Assembly: GCA_947493195.1 (NCBI GenBank)
Contig: CANLQG010000001.1
Span: 682,001-746,000 of the forward strand
Length of the DNA stretch: 64,000 bases
Direction of reading: 5' to 3'
DNA from: an uncultured Sphingomonadaceae bacterium
GTDB taxonomy: Bacteria > Pseudomonadota > Alphaproteobacteria > Sphingomonadales > Sphingomonadaceae
Below the pieces are notes generated by a model. The model was given only the letters and a program-made list of their open reading frames with translations, searched no databases and was not told the DNA's origin. The position numbers and the translations under genes were made by a program. Positions 7,903 through 16,567 of the stretch are shown here, piece after piece (position 1 is the stretch's first letter; each line of letters opens with the position of its first letter).

Positions 7903-10685
7903 TGCCGCAGGATAACCCCTATGCTCGCTACGCGCAGCGCCAGCCGCAGGCGATCACCATTGGTCAGCCCGACCCTTATCGAGATGACGAACAACGCCGC
8001 GCCGAAGAAGATCAGGCGATGGAGCGCGAACGGATCAGGATTGCGCAACAGAACGCGGCCGTGAGCGCTGCTAACAGCAACCGGCCTCCAGCTGGTTACC
8101 GGTGGGCGGCAGACGGGAGCCTTGAAGTTATTCCTGGTGGCCCTGCCGATAAGGCGGCTGACACCGAGGCTGATGATGAAATCAGCGAGCGCCAGATGAA
8201 GCTGGGCCAACTGCGCACCCTGCTTGAGCAGATTGATCGCGTCGAAGAACTGTATCGCGGGAACCTTGAAGGCGGTTTCCCCAACGGCATTTCCGGTCGC
8301 GTCCCTGGCATCATTCGGCCTGAGAACGAGCAGTTTGCCTCTGCAGCCGCTGGCATGGCCGAGCAAGGCCTCGCTGCCTTTCGCGTGCCGGGTGTAGGTT
8401 CGCAATCAGACAATGAATTGCGCCAGTTCGTCGAAGCGAACCGGCCTCTGCCTTCCGACAGCGATCTCGCTATCGAGGAAAAGCTGCGCCAGATTCGTAA
8501 CCGTGTCCGTGTTACCTTGGACGCTTGGGGGATCGCGCCGGACGAATTGAACGTAGCGTCTTCCCCAAGCGAGACATCGACTGAGAACCGCAGCACTCCA
8601 GCCGCCGGTAGCGGTGCGAACGAGCAAAGCCTGGAAATCCCCGGGTCAATGCAGGAGGAGCACGCCCAATACCTGCGCGACAACTGGGGCAGCCTCGATC
8701 CTGATGCCTATGCCCGTTTCCGTGCTGGTCTCGATGCCGAGTATGGTTTCCAGCCGAACATGGATGCCTATCGATCGGTGGTGCCATCGCTAAATGAGCG
8801 CGCGGCTGGTGGCGGTGCTCCTGATGGCCTGAGTATTCCGCGCGTGAATGCGCCGCTCGAAGGCGGAGAGGCGTTTCTCAACGACCTGGTAGCCAACCCG
8901 TTCGGTGCGGGAGTTGCCTCCTACGCCAACTCTGCAGGGTTTGGCATCCCGAGCCTTCTGGCGGGTGACCAGATGGAAGCGCTTCGCGAAGCCGAGCCCG
9001 TTGGTTCGATGATAGGCGATATCGGCGGAGGCATCACGGGAACTATCCTCGGGGGAAATGCCTTGGGGGCGCTGTCCGGCAAGGTTGCGAGCCCGTTGCT
9101 TTCGAACATGCTCGCGAACCCCGTTGCTGCCGACGTGGCCTATGGCGGCATTTATGGAGCGACCCAGTCGGACGACCCTCTCACTGGCGCCGGTGTAGGC
9201 GTAGCGTCGGCACTCGTCGGGAACGTGATTGGCAGCCAGATCGGCAAGCGCATTCCTTCTGCTGTGGGCGTCAGGAGACCGGCTGACAGCCTCTCGCGAG
9301 GCGAGCGTGCGGTATTCGATGCCGTGGAGGATATTGATCCCGTTATAGCCGCCCTGACGCAAGCATCCGACCTCAACGTGCCAGCCACGATCGCAGATGT
9401 ATCGGGTGAGGTGAATAGCCTGACAGGAGCAGCTCTCCGCCGCTCTCCATCTGCCGCAGCCGGTGCCCGTGACATGCTCGGACGCCGCGCCGATGGACAA
9501 TATGACAGGCTGCTCGCCGCTATTGAGCGTGACCTAGGGCCTATCGAGAACATCCCCCAACGAAGCGAAGACCTGATTACGCGGGCCCGCACACAGGCGG
9601 CACCCCTTTACGACGCAGCTTACGTAGCGCCTGGGGCATCGGTTGTGCAGATTGATGATCTGGCTTCCCGGCCCTCGATGAGGAAAGCCCTGAATAACGC
9701 TGCACGTATTGCGCAGGAAGAAGGCAGAGACCCGGCACAGCTCGGCTTCGTGTTCGACGAAGCGGGCAATGCGACGATGACGCGCCAGCCGTCGTGGCAG
9801 ACCCTCGACTACGTAAAGCGCGGACTGGACGATGTCCTTGAAGGCTACCGCGACCGCACGACCGGAAGGCTTTCCCTCGATACCGAGGGCAAGGCGGTCA
9901 ACGATACCTTGCGTGAATTGCTCTCGCGAATGGATACCGCGAACCCCGACTACGCAGCAGCGCGTGCCGCCTATGCTGGACCAGCCGCCGAACGAGACGC
10001 GATGAGACGCGGGCAGGAAGCTATGCGCATGTCACCGAACCAGTTGGGCGTGAACGTGGCCAATGCCTCGCCATCCCAGGTAGAGCAGATGCAGATGGGG
10101 TTTCGGTCCGGTCTGGCCGATAGGGCTGGCAGTTACCGCAACAGCTCGAACCCGTTCGCCGTTCTCAACAATCCGGCAATGGAGCAGCGGCTGGACGTGC
10201 TCTATCCCGGAGCAGACACCGAAATCGCTCGCCTTCTGGCACAGCGCGACCTCGAAGCGCAGATGGCTGGATCGGCTAATCGGCTGGTTGGCAATTCCCT
10301 CACTGCAGAGCGCCAGGTTGCAGACGAAGCATTCAGCCAGAACAGCCTTGCGGGCGACATGGTGCAAGGCGGTCTCGAAACCCTCGTTACTGGCGCGCCG
10401 GTTGCCACGGCAGTGCGATCGGCAGCTGGTCGAGGCTTTGGAACGTGGGCCCGCGATGCTCGAACGTTCGGCGTGGGTCGGCGAGCAGTAGAGCTTGCAG
10501 ATGAAATCCCGCCGATCACTCTCAATCCGGATCCAGCCGCCTCGGCGGCAGAGCTACGCGCGCTTGCGGATAAGGATGCTGCGCACGCGGCTATCGTCGA
10601 GGCTTTGATGGAGACGGCTCGGGAGCGGGGTGCTCGTGCAGGTGCTGGGGCAGCAGCGGTGCTAACGGCGAACGGCGTCGAGTAA
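7902..10685 (+). CDS. Large phage ejection/internal virion-like protein, 927 aa
   Basis: The longest gene of the element. Order of features: a Gln/Arg-rich start, a charged helix (residues 30-55), a PPAGYRWAADGSLEVIPGGPAD motif near 65-85 common in tail and ejection proteins, and a helical domain to about 235. A second domain around 245-300 has aromatic repeats (YLRDNWGSLDPDAYARF). A glycine-zipper membrane-like stretch follows (about 350-455: GDIGGGITGTILGGNALGALSG and later GVGVASALVGNVIGSQIGK), then a long helical C-terminus. Such a glycine-rich membrane-active segment fits proteins that enter the host envelope during DNA ejection. ATG 7902 is preferred; ATG 7899 is adjacent. It is odd to see it without capsid or portal genes. 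Confidence 0.6.
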   Translation: MPQDNPYARYAQRQPQAITIGQPDPYRDDEQRRAEEDQAMERERIRIAQQNAAVSAANSNRPPAGYRWAADGSLEVIPGGPADKAADTEADDEISERQMKLGQLRTLLEQIDRVEELYRGNLEGGFPNGISGRVPGIIRPENEQFASAAAGMAEQGLAAFRVPGVGSQSDNELRQFVEANRPLPSDSDLAIEEKLRQIRNRVRVTLDAWGIAPDELNVASSPSETSTENRSTPAAGSGANEQSLEIPGSMQEEHAQYLRDNWGSLDPDAYARFRAGLDAEYGFQPNMDAYRSVVPSLNERAAGGGAPDGLSIPRVNAPLEGGEAFLNDLVANPFGAGVASYANSAGFGIPSLLAGDQMEALREAEPVGSMIGDIGGGITGTILGGNALGALSGKVASPLLSNMLANPVAADVAYGGIYGATQSDDPLTGAGVGVASALVGNVIGSQIGKRIPSAVGVRRPADSLSRGERAVFDAVEDIDPVIAALTQASDLNVPATIADVSGEVNSLTGAALRRSPSAAAGARDMLGRRADGQYDRLLAAIERDLGPIENIPQRSEDLITRARTQAAPLYDAAYVAPGASVVQIDDLASRPSMRKALNNAARIAQEEGRDPAQLGFVFDEAGNATMTRQPSWQTLDYVKRGLDDVLEGYRDRTTGRLSLDTEGKAVNDTLRELLSRMDTANPDYAAARAAYAGPAAERDAMRRGQEAMRMSPNQLGVNVANASPSQVEQMQMGFRSGLADRAGSYRNSSNPFAVLNNPAMEQRLDVLYPGADTEIARLLAQRDLEAQMAGSANRLVGNSLTAERQVADEAFSQNSLAGDMVQGGLETLVTGAPVATAVRSAAGRGFGTWARDARTFGVGRRAVELADEIPPITLNPDPAASAAELRALADKDAAHAAIVEALMETARERGARAGAGAAAVLTANGVE

Positions 10686-10687
10686 CG

Positions 10688-10954
10688 CTAGAAAATGCTC
10701 TCACCGGAGAGGAGGACGTAGATCAGAGCCCCTATCAGCGCGAGCATGTAGAGCAGCCAGAATTGTGTCAGCCGCCAGCCGTAGTGCTGTATCTTTTGGA
10801 CCGGTCCCCATGGACGATACACCCCGTCGATGAAGCGCATCGGTATCGGCTGGTATACTCGCCTCGCCTTAAACCGCCCCCACTGGGTAAGCAGCACGGC
10901 CTTGATGGCGATGCCGGTGAATACGATCAGGGCAGTTCGAAGGAGCGGGTCCAT
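10688..10954 (-). CDS. Small two-segment membrane protein, 88 aa
   Basis: Convergent with the ejection-like gene. Two hydrophobic segments, at residues 5-25 (LLRTALIVFTGIAIKAVLL) and about 66-84 (FWLLYMLALIGALIYVLL), flank a basic middle with PIPMRFIDGVYRPWGP. No family recognised. A holin-like or cargo membrane protein are both possible. The hydrophobic spacing and the two-segment topology would suit a class II holin, but no lysis enzyme is next to it. Confidence 0.5.
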   Translation of the reverse strand: MDPLLRTALIVFTGIAIKAVLLTQWGRFKARRVYQPIPMRFIDGVYRPWGPVQKIQHYGWRLTQFWLLYMLALIGALIYVLLSGESIF

Positions 10955-11043
10955 ACCCTAGCCTACCACGGACCGCCCGCGTGACAAATACAAGCAGGCC
11001 TTTTCACTGGACGGAAAGATATTTGCGCGAATAGGCTAGCGTC

Positions 11044-11475
11044 ATGTCTTTCGTGTTATTTCTCGCCGCTGCCGTCGTTCCGTCAGGGCAGGCATTCGAC
11101 TGCACGCCGACCCAAGTCTGGGATGGCGACGGTCCTATCTGGTGCGAGGAAGGCCCGCGCATCCGCGTGTCGGGTATAGCGGCGCGCGAGACGGACGGAA
11201 CCTGCCGGCCAGGACACCCCTGCCCCGATGCAACGCCGGAGACATCCAAGGCCGCTCTGGTGGGATTGCTCGGCACACCTACTGGAACGGGACCGCATGG
11301 GCACACGCTCGTCGATGGACCGACCATGCGCTGCGTATCCACCGGCTCAGCCGGTGGCGACAGAACCGGGGCCTGGTGTGTCTCTCCCCGTGGCGGTGAC
11401 ATATCCTGCGCAATGGTCCGCGGCGGCTATGCGGCCCGCTGGGATCGCTATTGGCAAGGGCATCGCTGTCCATGA
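11044..11475 (+). CDS. Secreted thermonuclease (SNase)-like protein
   Basis: 143 residues with a signal peptide (SFVLFLAAAVVPSGQAF) and the start of a staphylococcal-nuclease fold: VWDGDGPIWC, then RIRVSGIAARE. Compared with SNase, the first metal Asp, the loop Arg and the general base Glu have counterparts, but the Asp of the usual GIDAPE is Ala here (GIAARE). This variant with several cysteines and the C-terminal motif GGYAARWDRYWQGHRC is known to me from sphingomonad phages and plasmids. It is coupled to the next gene by ATGA. Activity on DNA in the periplasm is plausible; the missing Asp makes it uncertain. Confidence 0.75.
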   Translation: MSFVLFLAAAVVPSGQAFDCTPTQVWDGDGPIWCEEGPRIRVSGIAARETDGTCRPGHPCPDATPETSKAALVGLLGTPTGTGPHGHTLVDGPTMRCVSTGSAGGDRTGAWCVSPRGGDISCAMVRGGYAARWDRYWQGHRCP

Positions 11476-11843
11476 AAGTCTGGCCTCTCCCCACGGACAA
11501 AGAGGAGCCTGCATGGCGGGTTCGGGCGGAATTCGCTGTTCTCACGGCGCTTCACGTCCTCTTCGCACTCGTCCTGCTAGCCTCGCTATTGGCAACCGCG
11601 CCTGCCGAGGGCCACCCCGGGGGCCTTGCCGCTGACGGTTGCCACAATGACAGGCAGAACGGCGGGCGCCATTGTCACCGGCCACCAAGCGCTGAGCGGT
11701 CGCCACAGCAGGCGCGTTCGGGAGAAGTCTATTACCGGAACTGCGCTGCGGCCCGCGCGGCTGGAGCGGCACCTGTCCGGCGCGGTCAGCCAGGCTATGG
11801 CCCTCATCTCGACCGCGATGGTGATGGGGTGGGTTGCGAATGA
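11472..11843 (+). CDS. YHYH/excalibur calcium-binding-domain protein
   Basis: 123 residues: a membrane segment near 25-45 (FAVLTALHVLFALVLLASLLA), then a DGCHNDRQNGGRHCHR motif, and a C-terminal excalibur domain (YYRNCAAARAAGAAPV ... DRDGDGVGCE) whose DxDxDG loop binds calcium. Excalibur domains are usually extracellular and often occur with SNase-like nucleases, which is exactly the neighbour here. The start ATG overlaps the nuclease stop, so both are made together, probably as a secreted pair. Confidence 0.75.
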   Translation: MKVWPLPTDKEEPAWRVRAEFAVLTALHVLFALVLLASLLATAPAEGHPGGLAADGCHNDRQNGGRHCHRPPSAERSPQQARSGEVYYRNCAAARAAGAAPVRRGQPGYGPHLDRDGDGVGCE

Positions 11844-12115
11844 AACGGGGCCAACTTCTGCTAATACCAGCCTGTCTCCTTCTATTTGCGTCTTGCGGGT
11901 CCGAACTGTCCAGAAGCGCTCAGGAGGCAGAGGAGAGTGGTGCGGTGATAAGCAACCACATGATGGGTGTGATGTATCCTGAAACCTTTGAACCGGGTGA
12001 TCCCGCTTACCTAGAACGAGACTTCGAAGCCGGAGCGAACTTCATCTGTGATGAGGTGGAGCGGGTTCAAGGAAGGGACGTTTGCGCCGAAGCTGAAATT
12101 AATTGGCGCCACTAG
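11840..12115 (+). CDS. Small putative lipoprotein, 91 aa
   Basis: Coupled by ATGA to the excalibur gene. A positive start and hydrophobic stretch end in a lipobox-like FASC (MKRGQLLLIPACLLLFASC), so the mature protein would begin at cysteine 19. The remainder is acidic and contains MMGVMYPETFEPGDPAYLERDF and a second pair of cysteines. No family recognised. Third member of the secreted cargo set. Confidence 0.55.
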   Translation: MKRGQLLLIPACLLLFASCGSELSRSAQEAEESGAVISNHMMGVMYPETFEPGDPAYLERDFEAGANFICDEVERVQGRDVCAEAEINWRH

Positions 12116-12119
12116 AATT

Positions 12120-12362
12120 ATGGCACGTTACGCGATCATCCTAGCATTCTGTTTGTCCGCCTGTGGGGGCGTCGATGATGAAGCCTATGATCGCGGATAT
12201 GGTGACGGCTACGCAGTCGGCTACAACACCACCTGCGAAATCCGGGCAACGATAGTCGATGGAAATTGGTCCGATGAGGATTATTCCCGTGGCTATGCAG
12301 ATGGGCAGACCGACGGGACGATTGCCTGCAATGCAGACAGGAAAGACGGGACCGCTTCCTGA
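12120..12362 (+). CDS. Small lipoprotein with GY repeats, 80 aa
   Basis: A short signal with a clear lipobox (LAFCLSAC) is followed by an aspartate- and tyrosine-rich stretch with the repeat YDRGYGDGYAVGYN and later DYSRGYADGQTDG. Such YxxGYxxGY repeats occur in small outer-membrane lipoproteins of phages and plasmids. The gene follows the previous lipoprotein after four bases. Its role could be superinfection exclusion by an envelope lipoprotein, a guess from location and class only. Confidence 0.55.
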   Translation: MARYAIILAFCLSACGGVDDEAYDRGYGDGYAVGYNTTCEIRATIVDGNWSDEDYSRGYADGQTDGTIACNADRKDGTAS

Positions 12363-12415
12363 ACCCATGCGCAGGCCAAGCAGGCTTTAACCCCTTCGCC
12401 GCTACACGCCAATGA

Positions 12416-13780
12416 ATGCGCGATTGGCTCCAGCTTGAGAATGTAACCCAGACCGACGACCTGGTCGAAACGCCCGTGTCGATTGAGATACCGGTCGGCG
12501 TTGATTTCGCTGAACCGCCGCTTTGCCCTGAATGCGGTAAACCCATGACGCTGGACGGGTCGAAAGATTTAAGGGTTCAGGATGCGCCCATCTGGGATAA
12601 GCCTGTCACCCTTCTCGCACGGCGGCAACGATACCGCTGCCGCAAACACGCCCTGATCAACTTGGCAGGCAGTCGCGATATCCGCGAAAGCCGGACCAGA
12701 CGGTTGGTGCGCTTGGTAGAGAACCGAGGTTTGAGTTACCCGGCGACCGAGACAGCGAAGCACGTTGGCCTCTCCCCTGACACTGTGCGCAGTATCCTTC
12801 ACGATCTCGACGCAAGGATTAGAGCAGCGCCGCCGCATTGGGGCTCCCCCCGTCTGCTGGCAATCGACAATATCCATTGCGGGCGCCAGCCGCATCAGCG
12901 GAACTATCAGGTGCTTTTCGACCAAGGTTCCGGCCATGCAATCGGGTTCGTCGAGACAGAGACCGTCGACGCCGCCCTAAAGGAAATTCACCGGCTTAAG
13001 CTCGATGCGAATGGCGTTCAGGTCTTTAGTTCCGACCTCTCGGAAACCAACCTGGCATTGGCGAAGGAATTCAAGTCGGCGATTCATGTCGCGGACAAGT
13101 TCCATATATTTCAGCGCTGTAACTTGGGTATCAAGGCGGTCATCAACTCGGTTGCGCGAAACCTTGCTGAGAATGGCAATCCACAGGCGGCAGAGAGACT
13201 CAGATCCGTTCGACGCCAAGCAATCGGCATGCAAATGCCAACCACAGGTCCGCAAGGTGAATTCCAGTTCGAGCCACTGCCTGTGGAGCTCGGCAGGCAT
13301 GAACCAGTTGCGATCGCATACGACGCCCGGGAACACCTTTGGCGCATGTATGCAGAGACAGATCGCGCGGCTGGTGCTGAGCATCTGGCGGCCTTCTATG
13401 CGGCATGTGAGCATGAGGCGGTAGCTGCCAACATGAAGAGCGTGCTGCGATACGTGCGCGATCATGAAAGGCAGGTTCTCGGCTGGTTCGATGCGATCAA
13501 TCTCGTAGGCCGCGACAACTGGTCCCCAACCACCAATGCGCTGGAACGCCGCAACTCCGACATCCAGAAAATATGGAAGAGCGGGCGCGGCTATGGTCGG
13601 GACTTCGCCCTTTTCAGGTTGCGCGTCCTATACAATCGGTTTCGCTTCGGATCGCACATTATCGAGTGCGAGAGATGCGGGAATTTCGAGGGTCCACTAC
13701 CAGCCGATCAGGTGCTTGCGAGGAGTCAGGCACCGATCGGGCCTGAGGTTTGTTCGAATTGCCACCCCGATTACGGCTGA
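12416..13780 (+). CDS. ISL3-type transposase without visible terminal repeats
   Basis: 454 residues with ISL3-family layout. An N-terminal zinc finger uses C37, C40, C75 and H78. A helix-turn-helix follows near 108-130, then a DDE core with D151 (LAIDNIH), D207 (SSDLSE) or D227 (VADKFH), and E377 (TNALERRNSDIQK). The final part adds a further C-x2-C pair in CERC and CSNC. The catalytic residues look intact. I found no inverted repeats or target duplications within 100 bases of either end (only a 6-base CAGGCT/AGCCTG pair), so it may be a stranded or domesticated transposase rather than a mobile IS. Confidence 0.75.
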   Translation: MRDWLQLENVTQTDDLVETPVSIEIPVGVDFAEPPLCPECGKPMTLDGSKDLRVQDAPIWDKPVTLLARRQRYRCRKHALINLAGSRDIRESRTRRLVRLVENRGLSYPATETAKHVGLSPDTVRSILHDLDARIRAAPPHWGSPRLLAIDNIHCGRQPHQRNYQVLFDQGSGHAIGFVETETVDAALKEIHRLKLDANGVQVFSSDLSETNLALAKEFKSAIHVADKFHIFQRCNLGIKAVINSVARNLAENGNPQAAERLRSVRRQAIGMQMPTTGPQGEFQFEPLPVELGRHEPVAIAYDAREHLWRMYAETDRAAGAEHLAAFYAACEHEAVAANMKSVLRYVRDHERQVLGWFDAINLVGRDNWSPTTNALERRNSDIQKIWKSGRGYGRDFALFRLRVLYNRFRFGSHIIECERCGNFEGPLPADQVLARSQAPIGPEVCSNCHPDYG

Positions 13781-13869
13781 ATCATAGCCTGTCCAACCGA
13801 CTACGAGGTGGCTGAGGAGGAGATACGAAAGAGCGCGGAGCGTGAACTCATGCAAAGAAAGGAAAAATC

Positions 13870-14103
13870 ATGAGCAACACCCGTGCCTGGCGCGCAAAGC
13901 CAAGAACAAGCAAGCCCAATGCGAGACAGAAGCGGAATGGTTTGTTTCTGGACAGCCATCCAGAATGCGAGCGATGCCGGAGAAGACCGGCGAAGGAAGC
14001 CCACCACGACCTTCCGAAAGGACATCCCCTCCGATACCTCTGGAGATACATGCGCGCGCTGTGCACGCGTTGCCATGTCGAAGTGCACCGCCCCAAGGTT
14101 TGA
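13870..14103 (+). CDS. Small HNH-type endonuclease-like protein, 77 aa
   Basis: A basic N-terminus precedes a compact HNH-like core: C33 and C36 (CERC), HHD at 45-47, C65 and C68 with H69 (CTRCH), and H73. The four cysteines would bind structural zinc and the HH...H set would hold the catalytic metal. Small free-standing HNH proteins serve phages in packaging or as homing nucleases; terminase genes, the usual partner, are absent. A purine-rich GAAAGGAAA stretch lies before the ATG. Confidence 0.7.
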   Translation: MSNTRAWRAKPRTSKPNARQKRNGLFLDSHPECERCRRRPAKEAHHDLPKGHPLRYLWRYMRALCTRCHVEVHRPKV

Positions 14104-14122
14104 CCTCAGGGCGGTTCGCGCT

Positions 14123-14530
14123 TCAATCTGGCTTCCCCCAACGGCCACAGCCAGCCGGGTAGACCTTGTGAAGTATCTCCCACAGCTTCTGCTTCTGCCT
14201 GGCCGAGGGGAAAGACTGCTGCATTACCTTCCTCAGGAAAGCAGCCTCCCATTCCGTCAGCAGCGGTGAGGTGAGCATGTCCCGCACCCATGTGAGCCAG
14301 TTATATTGGCCCATGGGGCGGGATGTGCTCGGCTTCATCCCCTGACCGGCTGGCCGAGTTATCGCTTTCGAAACCAGCATCTCAATTGCGTAGCCATTCC
14401 GATCAAGCGCTCCGACCAGCCGCTGGGCGAATTCAGCGCGACGATCCGGATCAGTGTGGCGAAGTCCGCTGGCGAGGGAGGCGACCACGGCCGCCTCCTC
14501 GCTATTCATTGGCATGAGCGCCATTCCCAT
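14123..14530 (-). CDS. Hypothetical helical protein, 135 aa
   Basis: Overlaps the upstream AlpA-type gene by one base (its ATG shares a base with the TAA). The middle reads YNWLTWVRDMLTSPLLTEWEAAFLRKVMQQSF, a helical, tryptophan-rich region. No family recognised. Coupling to a small DNA-binding protein hints at a regulatory or replication accessory role. The first of several nearby ATGs is chosen because an AAGG site lies 8 bases before it. Confidence 0.5.
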   Translation of the reverse strand: MGMALMPMNSEEAAVVASLASGLRHTDPDRRAEFAQRLVGALDRNGYAIEMLVSKAITRPAGQGMKPSTSRPMGQYNWLTWVRDMLTSPLLTEWEAAFLRKVMQQSFPSARQKQKLWEILHKVYPAGCGRWGKPD

Positions 14531-14694
14531 TATGCCGCCTTCTCGAACAGATCCTCGATGCTGTCGACCTGCACGAGGTGGCGGCGTCCGATGTGAACTG
14601 TCAGCAGTGTGCCTTCGTTGATCAGCTTATAGGTGGTGGTTTTTCCGACACCGAGGATACGGCAGGTTTCGTCGATCGAGATCAGCTTTTTCAT
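14530..14694 (-). CDS. AlpA/HTH_17-type DNA-binding protein, 54 aa
   Basis: A complete small helix-turn-helix protein: KKLISIDETCRILGVGKTTTYKL is the helix pair, and LLTVHIGRRHLVQVDSIEDLF the wing and tail. It matches the excisionase/AlpA family that binds DNA ends or promoters of mobile elements. The start at 14694 has an AAAGG site; an in-frame ATG 48 bases upstream adds a tail unlike the family. It is the second such protein of the window, which raises the possibility of two merged elements. Confidence 0.75.
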   Translation of the reverse strand: MKKLISIDETCRILGVGKTTTYKLINEGTLLTVHIGRRHLVQVDSIEDLFEKAA

Positions 14695-14822
14695 TTCGCA
14701 ACAACCTTTCTGTTTGACCGGCACCGTGCCGGGTTGCTGCAATTGAATTCGCCTATTGGGCTCGATTTAGCATTCTGCCCAAACCTATCCCGAACCTTGC
14801 GGAATTAGGTTTTCTGCGGGCT

Positions 14823-15404
14823 TCAGCCTGCTTTTCGGTGTTTGCGAAGCTCCCTCAGAATGCCGGCGCATATCGACTCGGCATTTGGAGATGATGGCAT
14901 CGCATAACCGAGATCGCGGTATTCGTTTCGCAGTTCTTCCGCGAGAGCGACACCTGTAAGCCGATTGAATTGCTCGTCAGGGGCGGCGACGTATCGGAGG
15001 GCGATTCTCGTGATCGGCTGTCCATGCTTGCCGGAAGAGCGTCCGGCATTCGGCACTGCTGCATGGTTCGGGTCGCTGGAGAATTGTCCGAAGAATTTCG
15101 CCGCTTGCACGACATCGTCCCGGTCGAACCTTATACCGTAATACTCTGTCTGGCCCCGGGTCCAACTTGCCGATTTCCAGAACGAAGCGGGCATTGCACC
15201 CCTTTCCCGCCTGAGGATGTCAGCGGGGATCCGTTTGTTGGGGGCCTCTGCCTTTCCCGGCTGGAAGGTTCGCTCAGCGTCGACGTAGATCGATTTGCCC
15301 GCAGCATAGTTGAGTAGAAACGACTTTACCTGCCTAGGGTCCGCGTCCCCATTGCCGATCAAGGCGCAGGCATCGCCTGGAGATATCATTGTCCGCTTGC
15401 TCAT
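14823..15404 (-). CDS. Hypothetical element protein, 193 aa
   Basis: A mixed helical protein with segments FLLNYAAGKSIYVDAERTF, ASFWKSASWTRGQTEYYGIRF and a basic C-terminus ILRELRKHRKAG. It has no membrane segment and no metal or nucleotide motif that I can see. ATG 15404 follows GAGG at 8 bases; a GTG 9 bases upstream is an alternative. It lies in a left-pointing set with the AlpA-type and ribbon-helix-helix genes, so it is probably a regulatory or replication-module protein. Function not recognised. Confidence 0.5.
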   Translation of the reverse strand: MSKRTMISPGDACALIGNGDADPRQVKSFLLNYAAGKSIYVDAERTFQPGKAEAPNKRIPADILRRERGAMPASFWKSASWTRGQTEYYGIRFDRDDVVQAAKFFGQFSSDPNHAAVPNAGRSSGKHGQPITRIALRYVAAPDEQFNRLTGVALAEELRNEYRDLGYAMPSSPNAESICAGILRELRKHRKAG

Positions 15405-15438
15405 CCCGTGCACCTCGCAGGAATGAGTAAAGGTTAGG

Positions 15439-15633
15439 TCAATCGACCAGAGCTTCCTTCAGGATACGCCGAACCGCCTCAGGCCGCGAAGGCTTCGGAT
15501 CATCCTGCTTCGCTATCCAGCCGTCCAACTCTTCCAACTGATCCGGCTGCATGCGCACACCGATCATCGTCCCGATACCTGTCGCGGGACGGCCTACAGG
15601 ATTTTTGTTATCAGAAACTCTTGCACGGCTCAT
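15439..15633 (-). CDS. Ribbon-helix-helix protein, 64 aa
   Basis: After a basic, proline-containing arm the sequence reads TMIGVRMQPDQLEELDGWIAKQ and SRPEAVRRILKEAL, the beta-strand and two helices of a CopG/Arc-type DNA-binding dimer. Such proteins are repressors of mobile-element operons or antitoxins; no toxin-like gene is adjacent. It is divergent from the rightward gene at 15722, and the 88 bases between them presumably hold both promoters and its operator. Confidence 0.7.
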   Translation of the reverse strand: MSRARVSDNKNPVGRPATGIGTMIGVRMQPDQLEELDGWIAKQDDPKPSRPEAVRRILKEALVD

Positions 15634-15721
15634 GGGTTTTTGTTAACAAGAAATCGGACCGAGGGGAAGCGGCAACTTCCACCCCGGCCCTAATCGCAAC
15701 CCTATCTGAGAGGGCACAACT

Positions 15722-16564
15722 ATGAATGCACCTACCAACATGTCTGCGCACGCGCAAAGCGGCTTCGATCGCGCGCTTGGTGATTATCTCCGCGCCCGCG
15801 ACAGCCTCAATGCCATGCCGGTGGAAACAACGTCTGCGGAAGATGAAACCATCGCCATGGATGCGATGGACGCTGCTCAAGCGCGCGTATTCAAGGCCGA
15901 ACCCGAGTCCCTTGCTGACGTTCGCGCGCTGGCGGAGCTCACTTGGCAAGAACCTGCGAGCCAACCTTCGGAAGAACTGATTGAAGCCGTTCTGGCCGGC
16001 ATTCGGAAGTTCGCACCAGGCGAGTCCCGAACGTTCAATGCAAAGACATGGCTCCACTACTTCACGGTTCATGGGGGCAGCTGGGTCAATGTAGACGGCG
16101 AGGTGAAGTTGCTTTCGCCTGTGCCTTCCGGCGAAACGCTGAACGGTTTGCTCTGGGAACTTCGCACCCGTGGCGGCGAGGCTCAGGTGAAGGCTGTGAT
16201 CATGGAGAGCGGCTGCGCGGTTTCGGCAGAGCCTTCGACTGTTTCTGGTGGCAGCGAATGGGAACGGCTGCGCGCAGATTACGAAGCCGCCGCTGTATCG
16301 ATGCAGAACCACATACAGCCGAGGGGACATGCCTTCGGTTCTGCCGAGAATGACGCCTACGAGGCGGAAACCGAGCGGCTGGCGAACATTCAGGCTGACG
16401 CCTTCGATCAGATGATGCTTCATCCCGCACCTGACCCTTCCGCGCTGGCCTATAAGCTCACTACGCAGTCCGCGTTCTTGCAGGGCGATAACTGGCACAA
16501 GGGTGCAGAGATCGCCGCCCAGCTCGCTGCCGACGGCAAGCGACTTCTCTCAGGGGAGGCTTGA
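15722..16564 (+). CDS. Hypothetical phage-type protein, 280 aa
   Basis: Starts a rightward run of four genes; GAGAGG precedes the ATG. The first 80 residues are helical (FDRALGDYLRARDSLNAM). The middle has a compact beta-like region (TWLHYFTVHGGSWVNVDGEV), and the C-terminal 90 residues are helical again (EWERLRADYEAAAVSMQNHI). No catalytic motif or family recognised. The position after the regulator switch suggests an early phage gene. Confidence 0.5.
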   Translation: MNAPTNMSAHAQSGFDRALGDYLRARDSLNAMPVETTSAEDETIAMDAMDAAQARVFKAEPESLADVRALAELTWQEPASQPSEELIEAVLAGIRKFAPGESRTFNAKTWLHYFTVHGGSWVNVDGEVKLLSPVPSGETLNGLLWELRTRGGEAQVKAVIMESGCAVSAEPSTVSGGSEWERLRADYEAAAVSMQNHIQPRGHAFGSAENDAYEAETERLANIQADAFDQMMLHPAPDPSALAYKLTTQSAFLQGDNWHKGAEIAAQLAADGKRLLSGEA

Positions 16565-16567
16565 GCC

